Shown: positions 25,218 through 34,687 of the stretch, piece after piece
Layout: each line of letters opens with the position of its first letter
How positions within the stretch are numbered: the first letter of the stretch is position 1
NCBI RefSeq assembly: GCF_025370785.1
Contig: NZ_JAMXFA010000036.1
Coordinates: 1-64,000, forward strand
Reading direction: 5' to 3'
DNA length: 64,000 nt
DNA from: Laspinema olomoucense D3b
GTDB lineage: Bacteria; Cyanobacteriota; Cyanobacteriia; Cyanobacteriales; Laspinemataceae
Translations under genes and position numbers: made by a program
Notes under the pieces: generated by a model
Database searches by the model: none
Told to the model about the DNA's origin: nothing
What the model saw: only the letters and a program-made list of their open reading frames with translations

Positions 25218-25508
25218 ATGACCGATGACGCCGATCGCGCAGAAGTTGTAGACTTGATAGAGACGGTCGTATTGTACAAGTTTTCTAGATTAAGCCGCGA
25301 GGAGGTACAAGAAATGATAGGCGTGAATGAATTCAAGCAATCCAAGCTGTATCAAGATATTAAGCTCGAAGGCATGATTGAAGGCAAGCTTGAAGGTAAA
25401 CTTGAAATAGTCCCGGAGTTGTTATCCCGGGGATTTACGGTAGATCAAACGGCCCAAATTTTGGGGTTAACTGTTGAACAAGTGCGCCAACAAATTCAAG
25501 AAACGTAG
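25218..25508 (+). CDS. Duplicated C-terminal segment of the Rpn-like protein, copy 2
   Basis: 96 residues from ATG 25218 (MTDDADRAEVVDLIETVVLY). It repeats the last third of the upstream Rpn-like protein nearly word for word, with fewer KLEG units (GMIEGKLEGKLE) and a kept HTH-like end RGFTVDQTAQILGLTVEQV. The nuclease domain is absent. It has its own terminator, so the duplication unit included gene end plus terminator (about 430 bases). It may be a decayed duplicate, or a free regulatory tail able to mix with the full protein. Confidence 0.6.
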   Translation: MTDDADRAEVVDLIETVVLYKFSRLSREEVQEMIGVNEFKQSKLYQDIKLEGMIEGKLEGKLEIVPELLSRGFTVDQTAQILGLTVEQVRQQIQET

Positions 25509-25537
25509 GTTAGACGAAGGGTTAAACCCTTTCAATT

Positions 25538-25574
25538 TGCGGTAGAGTCCATTACCCTACCGCAGTATTTTTTT
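25538..25574 (+). terminator. Terminator after copy 2
   Basis: TGCGGTAG (25538-25545) pairs perfectly with CTACCGCA (25557-25564), followed by GTATTTTTTTATTTT. Confidence 0.85.
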
Positions 25575-25593
25575 ATTTTAAAATAATCTTGCT

Positions 25594-25902
25594 TTGGAAA
25601 TAACTGATGACGCCGATCGCGCAGAAGTTGTAGACTTAATAGAGACGGTCGTATTGTACAAGTTTTCTAAGTTAAGCCGCGAGGAGGTAAAAAAGATGAT
25701 AGACGTGAGTGGATTCAAGCAATCCAGACTGTATCAAGATATTAAGCTCGAAGGCAAACTCGAAGCCAGACTGGAAGCCAGAATCGAAGGTAAGCTGGAA
25801 GTAGTCCCGCAGTTGCTGTCCCGGGGATTTACCGTAGAGCAAGCGGCTCAAATTTTGGAGTTAACCGTCGAACAAGTGCGCCAAGGAATTCAAGAAACTT
25901 AG
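25594..25902 (+). CDS. Duplicated C-terminal segment of the Rpn-like protein, copy 3
   Basis: 102 residues from a TTG at 25594 (LEITDDADRAEVVDLIETVV), the third copy of the same segment. It has diverged more: EVKKMIDVSGFKQS in place of EVQEMIGVNEFKQS, and KLEARLEARIEGKLE in the repeat zone. The HTH-like end RGFTVEQAAQILELTVEQV is kept. There is no ATG, so expression is doubtful. The gradient of divergence suggests stepwise tandem duplication. Confidence 0.5.
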   Translation: MEITDDADRAEVVDLIETVVLYKFSKLSREEVKKMIDVSGFKQSRLYQDIKLEGKLEARLEARIEGKLEVVPQLLSRGFTVEQAAQILELTVEQVRQGIQET

Positions 25903-25949
25903 GTTTTACGAAGGATTTAACCCTTTCAATTTGCGGTGAGGATCTAGCT

Positions 25950-25987
25950 TAAATGTAGAGGCGATTCGCGAATCGCCTCTACATTTA
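25950..25987. repeat. 38-base perfect palindrome
   Basis: The sequence from 25950 to 25987 is its own reverse complement, centred on GATTCGCGAATC and flanked by CCTCTACATTTA. It would form a cruciform or a strong hairpin in RNA. The core GTAGAGGCGATTCGCGAATC is a known type of dispersed palindrome in cyanobacterial genomes. It follows the last Rpn copy and may serve as its terminator. Confidence 0.9.
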
Positions 25988-26031
25988 GGGTTGTATGTTA
26001 AAGATTTTGTAAGTCCTGAAGCAGTAGGAAC

Positions 26032-26095
26032 AGAAACCGGGTTTCAGGCCATTGATTTCTGATTCACAAAAAGTTAGTGAAGGAACCCGGTTTCT
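26032..26095. repeat. Two further copies of the AGAAACCSGGTTTCT palindrome
   Basis: AGAAACCGGGTTTCA at 26032-26046 and AGGAACCCGGTTTCT at 26081-26095, each with one change from the perfect palindrome. They are 49 bases apart, the same spacing as within the 84-base unit at 15268-15435. Confidence 0.75.
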
Positions 26096-26146
26096 GGCTT
26101 TAGCTAGATTGACTTTTTAGGGACACCGGAGAAGCAAGGGAAGGGG

Positions 26147-28066
26147 TTATGGGGTCTCGAATCCGAGATACCCTCTGGGGGTAATCATCCAATTTTCATA
26201 GAGACTGGTGCTTTGATTACCGATGAGGATGGTACTGAGCATATCGATGGGATTTTCTAGGAGTTGTTCTAGGGTGGTGAGGGTGATTTGTTCGTCTTCT
26301 CGATACGCCGATCGCACGATCGCCACGGGAGTATCGGCTTTTCGATGCTTGAGAAAGATCCCCTGTGCGATCGCAATCTGTTCGGTTCGAGTGCGCGATC
26401 GCGGGTTATAAAGCGCCACCACAAAATCGGCTGCTGCTGCTGCTTCTAGCCGCTTTTCTATCATCGCCCAAGGAGTCAGCAAATCACTCAGGCTAATCGC
26501 ACAAAAATCATGCATTAACGGCGTTCCTACCCGAGAGGCAGCCGCTTGTAAGGCGGTAATTCCGGGAAAGACTTGTACCCCTGGGGTTTTGCCATCCCAA
26601 CCCCCCTCCCGAAGTTGTTCTAAAACTAATCCCGCCATGCCGTAAATTCCTGCATCTCCAGAGGAAATCACAGCAACGGTTAATCCCCCCTGTGCAAAAG
26701 CGATCGCCAGTTCTGCGCGTTGTCTTTCCTGGGTAATCGGCAACGATTGCACCAGTTGACCCGGACGCAAGAGGGGTTTAATTAAATCAATATATAGAGT
26801 ATAACCAATCACCAAATCTGCTGTGGCAATGGCGGTTTGTGCTGCCGGAGTCATCTGGTTTAACGCACCCGGACCCGTTCCCACTAACCAGAGTTTTCCC
26901 TCACGTCCGGTATATTCTCTCTCCCCTTGGGCGATCGCAATGGTTACGGCACCAGGTTCCCCCTCTAGGCGAAAAATTTGCTTAGAAACGAGAAGAGAAT
27001 TGGACGTTTCACCCGGGGAATTCCACTCTTGTGCCGCCATGATCGCTGCTGCTTCTGCCACGCTGGGAGTCCCCACTTCTTGTTCCACCACCGTTGACGG
27101 GGTGGGAACGGCAACGGACTTCAAAACCTCTGAGGCAAAGGTTTTTAACGGCCACTGACGCGCCTCGCACAACTCCAATAATCCCACTTCATCGGCTTTA
27201 ATATCAATGGTGGCAATCCCGGCAATCGCACCTTGTGCAAAATGATGAGACTGACAAACTTGGGCGATCGCCGTTTCCACCACCCGCCGCGAAGTTCCTC
27301 GTTCGCAACCGACTCCCACCCACAAGACTCGCGGATGCCACTGCACCTTTGGAAATTCAGAATCCGGTGCAAATTGGCGCTGAATGGCACTAATCCAGAC
27401 TCTTGCCTTGGGGCGTTTGGAATTATCCGGCGATTCTAGGACAAAGGGATGATCCTCGGGTAAATTCTCTTGCCAGAGGGTACAACCGACTTCCTGGATG
27501 ACTTCTACGGGTTCCTGACGGGCGATCGCCGCACTGACAGCCGTCCAATTACCCTCCCCTCTGGTCCAGCCAAAGGGGACGCCTAGCACATCAATTCCCG
27601 GCAATTGCAACGCCGATGATGCGCCGGTGAGGACGGGGGTTGCACCGAGGTGGTAAGCGACTGCCTGAGTCAGGGAGTCTGCACCCCCTTGATGTCCGCT
27701 ACATAAACTAAGGGTAAATTTCCCCGCTTCATCCACCACCACCACTGCCGGATCGATGGACTTGTGCTGTAACAAGGGTGCGATCGCCCGGACGACTGCG
27801 CCGGTTGCTAAACAAAAGATCAAAGCGCGACAATCCGGCCAAATCTGAGCGAGATGATCCGTCAATGAACCTGTATAAACCTGCACTTTGGGGTGAGTCG
27901 TCCCCTCGATCGCACCTTGACAAGATGCGGGTATCCAGAGGATAGCATCGGTGGCATCACACAGAGATAGTAATCGTTTGACCCCAGAAGGGGTAACGGC
28001 GATCGCAGCGATCGGCTGATAATCCTCAAATAGTGACAATTTCAACGGACAATTCCTGATATTCAA
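26147..28066 (-). CDS. cobJ: CbiG-CobJ fusion, cobalamin biosynthesis
   Basis: 639 residues with two enzymes of the corrin pathway joined. Residues about 15-330 are CbiG-like (cobalt-precorrin-5A hydrolase): IFCLATGAVVRAIAPLL, SLCSGHQGGADSLTQ, then WVGVGCERGTS for the C-terminal CbiG part. Residues about 390-630 are CobJ/CbiH (precorrin-3B C17-methyltransferase), a tetrapyrrole methylase with GTGPGALNQMTPAA, SSGDAGIYGMAGL, PGITALQAAASRVG and ALYNPRSR. Both act in cytoplasmic ring contraction and fragment release of cobalamin or pseudocobalamin synthesis. This fusion is usual in cyanobacteria. It lies 151 bases after gyrB on the same strand with a GGGGCAGT/ACTGCCCC hairpin between. No B12 riboswitch was recognised. 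Confidence 0.93.
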   Translation of the reverse strand: MNIRNCPLKLSLFEDYQPIAAIAVTPSGVKRLLSLCDATDAILWIPASCQGAIEGTTHPKVQVYTGSLTDHLAQIWPDCRALIFCLATGAVVRAIAPLLQHKSIDPAVVVVDEAGKFTLSLCSGHQGGADSLTQAVAYHLGATPVLTGASSALQLPGIDVLGVPFGWTRGEGNWTAVSAAIARQEPVEVIQEVGCTLWQENLPEDHPFVLESPDNSKRPKARVWISAIQRQFAPDSEFPKVQWHPRVLWVGVGCERGTSRRVVETAIAQVCQSHHFAQGAIAGIATIDIKADEVGLLELCEARQWPLKTFASEVLKSVAVPTPSTVVEQEVGTPSVAEAAAIMAAQEWNSPGETSNSLLVSKQIFRLEGEPGAVTIAIAQGEREYTGREGKLWLVGTGPGALNQMTPAAQTAIATADLVIGYTLYIDLIKPLLRPGQLVQSLPITQERQRAELAIAFAQGGLTVAVISSGDAGIYGMAGLVLEQLREGGWDGKTPGVQVFPGITALQAAASRVGTPLMHDFCAISLSDLLTPWAMIEKRLEAAAAADFVVALYNPRSRTRTEQIAIAQGIFLKHRKADTPVAIVRSAYREDEQITLTTLEQLLENPIDMLSTILIGNQSTSLYENWMITPRGYLGFETP

Positions 28067-28099
28067 CGCGCCAGTCTATTCTATTTATCCGTTATAGGC

Positions 28100-28121
28100 G
28101 GGGCAGTTTATATACTGCCCC
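28100..28121. repeat. Inverted repeat between gyrB and cobJ
   Basis: GGGGCAGT (28100-28107) and ACTGCCCC (28114-28121) form a perfect stem with a 6-base loop. There is no T run on the minus strand, so termination after gyrB is uncertain. Confidence 0.5.
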
Positions 28122-28217
28122 TATCCTATCGGATGTTCTCCCTAATAATGACCTCAGTCCTGAGTAGATTCCGGTGACTCACCTTTCCCTTGACTCAGGA
28201 CATCAAACCCAGAACCC

Positions 28218-31200
28218 TTAAATATCCAGGTCCATGAGTTTGAGTTGAGGACCGTAGGTTTCGATGAATTCGCGACGGGGGGCGACCCGATCGCCCATCA
28301 ATACCGTAAACACGCGATCGGCTTCTGCCGCATCCTCAATTTCCACCCGCTTCAAGGTGCGAGTTTCTGGATTCATGGTGGTTTCCCAGAGTTGAGTAGG
28401 CATCATTTCACCCAACCCTTTAAACCGCTGAATCGTGTAGTTCGCATTCGCCGGGAATTCGTTGCGGATCAGGGTTTGCAGTTCGCGATCGCTGTAACAG
28501 TAGAAATGATTCCGTCCCCGTTCTACTTTATACAGCGGCGGGCAAGCAATATAAACATACCCTTGATCCACCATTTCCCGTTGATAGCGATAGAAGAAAG
28601 TGAGAAGCAGGGTCCGGATGTGGGCTCCATCTACGTCCGCGTCGGTGTTATGTGCACATAACCCGCCAGTTCCGCAGACAAAGTTTTCATCCCCTTCTAC
28701 GGAGAAGTCATAAACATAGTCACCCACTAATTCAATCTCTTCAGCCGATATTACTTTCAGTCCCATTAAATCATCGCTGATGGGGACGAAATCCTGTGCT
28801 TTGCGAGTGGGACGGGCTAAATGGTCCTCCAACTGCGGTGCATAGGCGTGATGTTGCCAGATTGCTTGACAGAAGGCGATTTGCTCTTTCCCACAAATGG
28901 TCAGGGTGTAATAGGGATGGCGGGTTTGGATCGGCGCATCCGCTGGAGTGGAGGGTTGATGTTCGGTGGCAGTGGCAATTAACCCCAGTTGTCCGAACAG
29001 ATACAGCAACCCTTCTTTCAAGGCGGGGGAATTGGTAGTCCAGGAGAAGTTATTGGTGCCAATCGTGCCATCTCCGAGGAAATAGCCTTCCAAAAAGGCC
29101 AATTGCAGGTCTTCTGGGAGACTGAAGACTAAATCGGGCAGTTGCTTCTCATGGGCGGGTTTGGCTAAACCCCAGGCTTGCAATAAGCGTGCGGCAGCAA
29201 CACTATGGAAGTAGAGTTTAATGCCATCACTGTCCGGGTCATTATAGCGCCGTGGAGTTTCTCCGAAGGTGGTGGCGATCGCCTCACTCAATGCCGGAAT
29301 AAACCGCTCATCTTTTTTACCCAGATTTAAGCTAACTTGGTGTTTACTTAGGGTTCCCTCGGCGACATACCACCCCAAGAAGTTCATCAATTCCTTTGTA
29401 ATCGGCAAATAGCGATTAAAGGCTTTATCTTGATGCGCCTGGGGGACAATTTCCACCGCTTCCCCAAGTTGAATCAGTTCGCTGGGGGTGAAATACTCAA
29501 ATGCTTTGTAGGCACTGACTTCACGCCACAGCGCATTTTTGCTGGTATCATCCTGCGCTAAGAGGCGATCGAGTTTAGAAGGGACGGTTTCATAAACGAT
29601 ATTCTCGTTCCCCCCGATCGCCTCTAGGTATTCCAAAAAGTTCGGTAACGTCGGACGATTGATCCCCCGTTCCCAATGACTGATGGTAATCGGTTGTTTG
29701 ACACCACAGACGGTTGCCACCTGTTTTTGGGTGATACCGGCCATTTTCCGTTGGGAAATCAGTTGTTGCCATGCCGTCGCTTCCAATTCCACCCGAGGGT
29801 CATTCCATTCCCCTGGGGTGGCAACTTTAGCCAGCAGACGCTGACTGGCAATCCGGCGCACATCTTCGCCTTTTAAGTAGAGCGATCGCGTCAGTCCAGC
29901 GCGATACAAGGTCTCCAGCAAATCAATCCGGGTTGGACTTTCTGCCGGACGCGGTAACCGTCGAGAGGCGACTAACAAATCTCCCGGTTTGACTTCGTTC
30001 CCTTTTTTGAGAATCACTTCCCCGTTTTCATAGACGAATACGCTATGGGAGGAGGTGACTTTGACTGAGCGATTATACCGGGTGGTAATTTTATACATGG
30101 CTTCTTCATGGCCATGTCGAATCACCGCTTTCAAGGGTTTAAAGCGGGTGGCATGGGTCACGGGGTCAAAGGACACCACGCGATAGCGTTCGGGACTGCG
30201 ACGCCCTTCTACGCACTCGTCGATAAATTGACCAATTTTGACGAACTCAGTTTGCCCTTTGTCATCCATGACCAGGGTGGGTTCGTCTCCCGCTACGCTC
30301 ATGATGATGATACGATGATAGCGCAATTGTGAGGAGTCAAATTCTTCCCCTTTAATCCCTAAACCGAGGGCAGCAATTAAGGCTTGGATTTCGGTATTCT
30401 TGTAAATCTTGGCATCATCGGTTTTTTCGATATTCAGGATTTTACCGCGCAAAGGGAGGATGGCTTGGAAGCGGCGATCGCGTCCTTGTTTGGCACTGCC
30501 GCCCGCACTATCCCCTTCTACAATGTAGATTTCACTTTCGCTGGGGTCTTTGGTACTACAATCCGCCAGTTTTCCAGGCAGGGGGGACGATTCTAAAACC
30601 GATTTCCGGCGAACCAATTCCCGGGCGCGTCGGGCAGCTTCTGCGGCATTATAAGCTTGAATGGCCCGTTCTAAAATCGCATCTGCCACACTGGGACGAA
30701 ATTCTAAATACTCCGTGAGCACTTCACCCACTAAAGAATCGACAATTCCCCGCACTTCGGTATTGCCTAATTTGGTCTTGGTTTGCCCTTCAAATTCCGG
30801 GTCTGGCACTTTCACGGAAATTACGGCAGTCAACCCTTCCCGAACGTGTTCACCGCCGAGATTAGAGTCGCCTTCTTTGAGTTTATTCCGTTTGCGGGCG
30901 ATCGCATTCATAGTCCGTGTCAGGACAGCTTTCAGTCCTTCTAGGTGCGTTCCTCCATCAATGGTCCGGATGTTGTTGGCAAACCCAAGGACGTTATCGG
31001 TGTAAGCATCAGTACACCATTGCAACGACACTTCCACATGAACATTATTACGCTCGCCTTCGACGTAAATAATTTCTTCATGAAGGGGCTGTTTGTCTCG
31101 GTTCATGTATTCTACATATTCCCGAATTCCACCTTCATAGCAATAGGTTTCAACCCTTGGCTCATTATTTTTGAGCAGGTCAATCCGATTATCGGAAAAG

Positions 31201-31811
31201 GTGATTTTAACCCCAGCATTCAGGTAGGCCAGTTCGCGCAATCGTCCCGCTACGGTGCTGTAATCAAATTCAATGCCGGTACTGAAAATTTGCAGGTCCG
31301 GTTTAAAGCAAACGGAGGTTCCAGTGCGATTTTCTTTAATCGGTTTGGCTTCCAATTCTCCAATGGCTGCACCCCGTTCATACCGTTGGGTATGGACTTT
31401 TTTCTCCCGCCAAACCGTGACTTCCACCCATTCTGATAAGGCATTAACTACGGAGATCCCAACCCCGTGCAATCCTCCAGAGACTTTATAACCGCCTCCT
31501 CCAAATTTACCACCGGCGTGGAGGACGGTCATCACCGTTTCCAGGGCGGACCTTCCTGTTTTAGAATGGATGTCCGTAGGAATACCTCGACCGTCATCGG
31601 TTACGGTACAAGAGCCATCGGGATTGAACTCGATTTCAATATGGGTACAGTGGCCAGCAAGCGCCTCATCGATCGAGTTGTCCACAACCTCGTAAACTAG
31701 ATGGTGGAGTCCTCGGGGTCCGGTGGTCCCGATGTACATCCCCGGTCGCTTGCGTACTGCTTCGAGTCCTTCAAGAACTTGTATTTGGTCAGCGCTGTAG
31801 TTGCTGGTCAT
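28218..31811 (-). CDS. gyrB: DNA gyrase subunit B containing an intein
   Basis: 1197 codons: a GyrB of 646 residues interrupted by a 551-residue intein. N-extein (1-504) has the GHKL ATPase motifs [23 protein letters not shown] and [15 protein letters not shown], the transducer, and the start of the TOPRIM domain [20 protein letters not shown]. The intein sits immediately before [11 protein letters not shown], the metal-binding DxD motif of TOPRIM, so unspliced protein cannot be active. The C-extein (1056-1197) carries [11 protein letters not shown] and the usual end. With GyrA it supercoils DNA using ATP. The gene is divergent from miaA. Confidence 0.97.
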   Translation of the reverse strand: MTSNYSADQIQVLEGLEAVRKRPGMYIGTTGPRGLHHLVYEVVDNSIDEALAGHCTHIEIEFNPDGSCTVTDDGRGIPTDIHSKTGRSALETVMTVLHAGGKFGGGGYKVSGGLHGVGISVVNALSEWVEVTVWREKKVHTQRYERGAAIGELEAKPIKENRTGTSVCFKPDLQIFSTGIEFDYSTVAGRLRELAYLNAGVKITFSDNRIDLLKNNEPRVETYCYEGGIREYVEYMNRDKQPLHEEIIYVEGERNNVHVEVSLQWCTDAYTDNVLGFANNIRTIDGGTHLEGLKAVLTRTMNAIARKRNKLKEGDSNLGGEHVREGLTAVISVKVPDPEFEGQTKTKLGNTEVRGIVDSLVGEVLTEYLEFRPSVADAILERAIQAYNAAEAARRARELVRRKSVLESSPLPGKLADCSTKDPSESEIYIVEGDSAGGSAKQGRDRRFQAILPLRGKILNIEKTDDAKIYKNTEIQALIAALGLGIKGEEFDSSQLRYHRIIIMSVAGDEPTLVMDDKGQTEFVKIGQFIDECVEGRRSPERYRVVSFDPVTHATRFKPLKAVIRHGHEEAMYKITTRYNRSVKVTSSHSVFVYENGEVILKKGNEVKPGDLLVASRRLPRPAESPTRIDLLETLYRAGLTRSLYLKGEDVRRIASQRLLAKVATPGEWNDPRVELEATAWQQLISQRKMAGITQKQVATVCGVKQPITISHWERGINRPTLPNFLEYLEAIGGNENIVYETVPSKLDRLLAQDDTSKNALWREVSAYKAFEYFTPSELIQLGEAVEIVPQAHQDKAFNRYLPITKELMNFLGWYVAEGTLSKHQVSLNLGKKDERFIPALSEAIATTFGETPRRYNDPDSDGIKLYFHSVAAARLLQAWGLAKPAHEKQLPDLVFSLPEDLQLAFLEGYFLGDGTIGTNNFSWTTNSPALKEGLLYLFGQLGLIATATEHQPSTPADAPIQTRHPYYTLTICGKEQIAFCQAIWQHHAYAPQLEDHLARPTRKAQDFVPISDDLMGLKVISAEEIELVGDYVYDFSVEGDENFVCGTGGLCAHNTDADVDGAHIRTLLLTFFYRYQREMVDQGYVYIACPPLYKVERGRNHFYCYSDRELQTLIRNEFPANANYTIQRFKGLGEMMPTQLWETTMNPETRTLKRVEIEDAAEADRVFTVLMGDRVAPRREFIETYGPQLKLMDLDI
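28647..30299 (-). mobile_element. Intein with LAGLIDADG-type endonuclease and XRE-type HTH, inside gyrB
   Basis: The insert starts with Ser ([15 protein letters not shown]), ends GTGGLCAHN and is followed by Thr as the +1 residue, all expected for self-splicing. [21 protein letters not shown] is the block B-like region with its His. Two dodecapeptide-type motifs, [10 protein letters not shown] and [10 protein letters not shown], mark a LAGLIDADG (DOD) homing endonuclease at about codons 810 and 905, with acidic residues kept in both. Between the splicing and endonuclease parts lies [26 protein letters not shown], a textbook XRE-type helix-turn-helix (about 29620-29740), probably for site recognition. 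[15 protein letters not shown] is block F. Length is 551 residues; the element looks complete and active. Confidence 0.93.
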
Positions 31812-32017
31812 ACCACGATAGCTCCATTAATCGGGCTTTTGCAGCCCACAAAGTGTCAGAATACCAAAAACTATCAAAATTATAACACTAAACGGTTGTC
31901 AGCGATGATAGCGCAATTAGAAGAGAAATTTTTTGGGGGGATGCAGGGGGGGATTGGGGAAGATGGGGAGGATGGGGGTGATGGGGAGGATGACCAAGGA
32001 CATAAGACCAAGGACAA

Positions 32018-32962
32018 ATGACGATCATGCCTGGATTAATTGTGATTTGTGGGGCGACGGCGACGGGGAAATCGGGTCTGGCGTTGGATTTAGCCCAGCG
32101 TCTGGGGTCGCCAATTTTGAGTGCAGATTCCCGTCAGGTGTATCGCGAGTTCGATATTGGGACCGCTAAACCCACCGTAGCCGATCGCCTGTTGGTCCCT
32201 CATTATCTCCTAGATATTTGTGATCCGAGGGATAATTTGACCGTTGCCGATTATCAGGACCGGGCGCTGAAGGAGATCGCCGAGGTTCAGGGACTCAATC
32301 AGGTGCCTTTGTTGGTGGGAGGGACGGGTCTATATCTAAAAGCAGTGGTTAAGGGGTTGAAAATTCCCCGGGTGGCCCCTAATCCCCAGTTGCGATCGCA
32401 GTTGGCGGCGTTGGGTCAAGGTCAATGTTATGCCATGCTACAACAGGTGGACCCCGAGAGTACCACCCGAATTCATGCCAACGATTCGGTCAGAACCTTA
32501 CGGGCATTGGAGGTATTTTACGTCACGGGCTGCCCAATTTCTCAACAACAAGGAGAAAATCCCCCCAGTTATCCAATTTTACAGATTGGTTTAGATTGTA
32601 CGGAGGTCCAAGAGGGCGATCGCCGAATTTTAATTCGCACTCAGGAAATGTTTGATGCGGGTTTTGTGGCGGAGGTGGAATCAATTTGTGAAAAATATGG
32701 GACGAACTTACCCCTGCTGCATACTCTCGGATATGCTGAAGTTAAGCAATATCTGGCGGGAGAAATTTCTCGGGAAGAAGCGCAGGAATTGACGGCATTA
32801 CATACCCGCCAATTTGCCAAACGGCAGCGGACTTGGTTCCGAGGCGATCGCACGATTGAATGGTTCGCCGTGGATCAGCCCGATTTGCTAGAACGGGTAT
32901 GGCATCGAGTCCAAGGGTTTCTTGAACAGCCGAAAATTGCCTCTGTTTCGGTCACTTCTTGA
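32018..32962 (+). CDS. miaA: tRNA dimethylallyltransferase
   Basis: 314 residues. MiaA transfers a dimethylallyl group to N6 of adenosine 37 in tRNAs that read codons starting with U, aiding decoding accuracy. Visible: P-loop GATATGKSGLALDLA at about residue 12, SADSRQVYREFDIGTAKP with the catalytic Asp, GGTGLYLKAVVKGL, and the C-terminal RQFAKRQRTWFRGD. Start at ATG 32018; ATG 32027 is also possible. It is divergent from gyrB, with a G-rich leader (31930-32000). Confidence 0.96.
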   Translation: MTIMPGLIVICGATATGKSGLALDLAQRLGSPILSADSRQVYREFDIGTAKPTVADRLLVPHYLLDICDPRDNLTVADYQDRALKEIAEVQGLNQVPLLVGGTGLYLKAVVKGLKIPRVAPNPQLRSQLAALGQGQCYAMLQQVDPESTTRIHANDSVRTLRALEVFYVTGCPISQQQGENPPSYPILQIGLDCTEVQEGDRRILIRTQEMFDAGFVAEVESICEKYGTNLPLLHTLGYAEVKQYLAGEISREEAQELTALHTRQFAKRQRTWFRGDRTIEWFAVDQPDLLERVWHRVQGFLEQPKIASVSVTS

Positions 32963-33013
32963 CGAGGCAGAAGCGGGAATAAGGACTATTTCAACCAAGT
33001 TTAAGTACGGTTT

Positions 33014-33754
33014 ATGAAATCTGCTAAGTTTGAACCCAAGTTTATTTTATCCTTAACCTTCAATGCGATCGCCTTGATTATAGCCGGGGTCTTTATTGCC
33101 AAAAGAGGAGGAATTTCCTACATTTTAAGCCAAATCGGCACAACTCCCCCAGAAACTTCTTCTCCCTCCTGGGCTGATATTTACTATCAACATCGCCGGA
33201 GTGTGTTTGAAGGTCTCCCAAAAGTCAGCCGTCCCATTATTTTTCTGGGGGATAGTTTAACGGATTCCTGTGAATGGAACGAGATTTTAAATCATCCCCA
33301 AATTTTGAATCGGGGAATTATTGGCGATACAACCGATGGGGTCTTGGAACGGTTAAATCCCATTCTCGCCTCTCAACCGCGTCAAATTTTTCTGATGATT
33401 GGCATTAATGATTTAGCCAGAAAAAAAGATTTGTCTGAAATTTTAGCTAATTATCAACAGATTTTAGCAACCATTCAACAACAATCCCCCCAAACCGAAG
33501 TTTATGTAAAAAGTGTTCTACCCATCCACCCCAGACTTTTTGAAGAAGGCCCTAGCAATGAACTGATTAGAAATCTGAATACTCAATTGCAACAATTAAG
33601 CGATAATTTCTCTTATTCTTATATTGATTTACATCGTCAATTTGTCGATGAAAATCAACAACTCGATGAACGCTACACTTTAGATGGGTTACATTTGAAT
33701 GGGACTGCCTACTTGATTTGGAAAGCGGCGATCGAAAATTATGTGGACCGTTAA
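33014..33754 (+). CDS. SGNH/GDSL-family hydrolase with N-terminal membrane anchor
   Basis: 246 residues. One N-terminal hydrophobic segment (FILSLTFNAIALIIAGVFIA) suggests a membrane-anchored or exported protein. The SGNH esterase motifs follow: IIFLGDSLTDS (block I, Ser), NRGIIGDTTDGV (block II Gly), MIGINDLAR (block III Asn) and LDGLHLNGTAY (block V Asp-His). It probably hydrolyses ester or acetyl groups of lipids or polysaccharides outside the cytoplasm. It follows miaA by 51 bases and may be co-transcribed, without a clear functional link. Confidence 0.88.
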   Translation: MKSAKFEPKFILSLTFNAIALIIAGVFIAKRGGISYILSQIGTTPPETSSPSWADIYYQHRRSVFEGLPKVSRPIIFLGDSLTDSCEWNEILNHPQILNRGIIGDTTDGVLERLNPILASQPRQIFLMIGINDLARKKDLSEILANYQQILATIQQQSPQTEVYVKSVLPIHPRLFEEGPSNELIRNLNTQLQQLSDNFSYSYIDLHRQFVDENQQLDERYTLDGLHLNGTAYLIWKAAIENYVDR

Positions 33755-33872
33755 AAGGGCCGGATGAGAGGGGTTAAGAGGGAAGAGGACAACAAGTTAT
33801 GTTAAATTATAACCACCAGGCAACAGTCTGATTAAGCGGGATACGAATCCCCACATTCTCCGAGGTGAATTG

Positions 33873-34595
33873 ATGGATTATCTTAAGTTTATTGAACTGC
33901 TTCCTAAGCAGTATGAAAATTGGGGTCAAGATTCAGTCAAACCCTGTTCTGACAAGTTCCAGGAGGTACTCGATCGCGTCCAAGGGACGACGACTGCAAA
34001 TTTGATGCAGTTAATCAATTTGGCGGTGTCTTGTCTGGAACCCGGGGAAATTTATTGTGAAATTGGCACCTATCAAGGGTCGAGTTTAATTGGCGCATTG
34101 CTGGATCAAGGCGATCGCCAAGCTTATGGAGTGGATAATTTTTCAGAATGGGATGAGAGTAGCGAGAGTTATGAAACCTTGATTGAGAATTTAACTCAAT
34201 TTAAGGTGGTGGATCGAGTGGAGTTTTATAATGAGGACTTTGAAACGTTTCTTCTGGATCTGCGCGATCGCCAACCGACGCCTAAAGTAGGGGTTTATTT
34301 TTATGATTGTGCTTATGACTATCGATCGCAACTGATTGGCTTACTGTTCATGAAAAACTTTTTAGCCGATCGCGCCTTAGTGATTGTCAACAATGGTCAC
34401 TGGAAAACGGTACAACAAGCACAACAAGATTTTATTGCGGCTCATCCCGAATGTCAAGCGATCGCCGAACTTTCTGCCGCAGTTGGGGAAGCAACGTTTG
34501 GCAATGGAATTCAAGTGCTCAGTTGGACAAGTTCCTCGGATAATCGCTATTCTGCTGCTTCCGCCCAGAGTCGCGATCGGCAACCCGTGGGATAA
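33873..34595 (+). CDS. Class I SAM-dependent methyltransferase-like protein
   Basis: 240 residues from ATG 33873, placed 7 bases after GAGGTGA. IYCEIGTYQGSSLIGALL is a motif I like that of CmcI/macrocin O-methyltransferase-type enzymes, with the acidic ligand of motif II in AYGVDNFSEW and YFYDCAYDYRSQLIGLLF in the position of motif IV. It probably methylates a small molecule or glycan oxygen; substrate unknown. The C-terminal 20 residues are Ser/Arg-rich and may be disordered. It is a single gene. Confidence 0.75.
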   Translation: MDYLKFIELLPKQYENWGQDSVKPCSDKFQEVLDRVQGTTTANLMQLINLAVSCLEPGEIYCEIGTYQGSSLIGALLDQGDRQAYGVDNFSEWDESSESYETLIENLTQFKVVDRVEFYNEDFETFLLDLRDRQPTPKVGVYFYDCAYDYRSQLIGLLFMKNFLADRALVIVNNGHWKTVQQAQQDFIAAHPECQAIAELSAAVGEATFGNGIQVLSWTSSSDNRYSAASAQSRDRQPVG

Positions 34596-34687
34596 CAAAT
34601 GGCGGGCAATGCTGCCTAAAATTTAGCTTAAATCCGACGATAATTTAACCTTAACCCTTCAGAAACCCTAAGTTAGGAACAATTACC

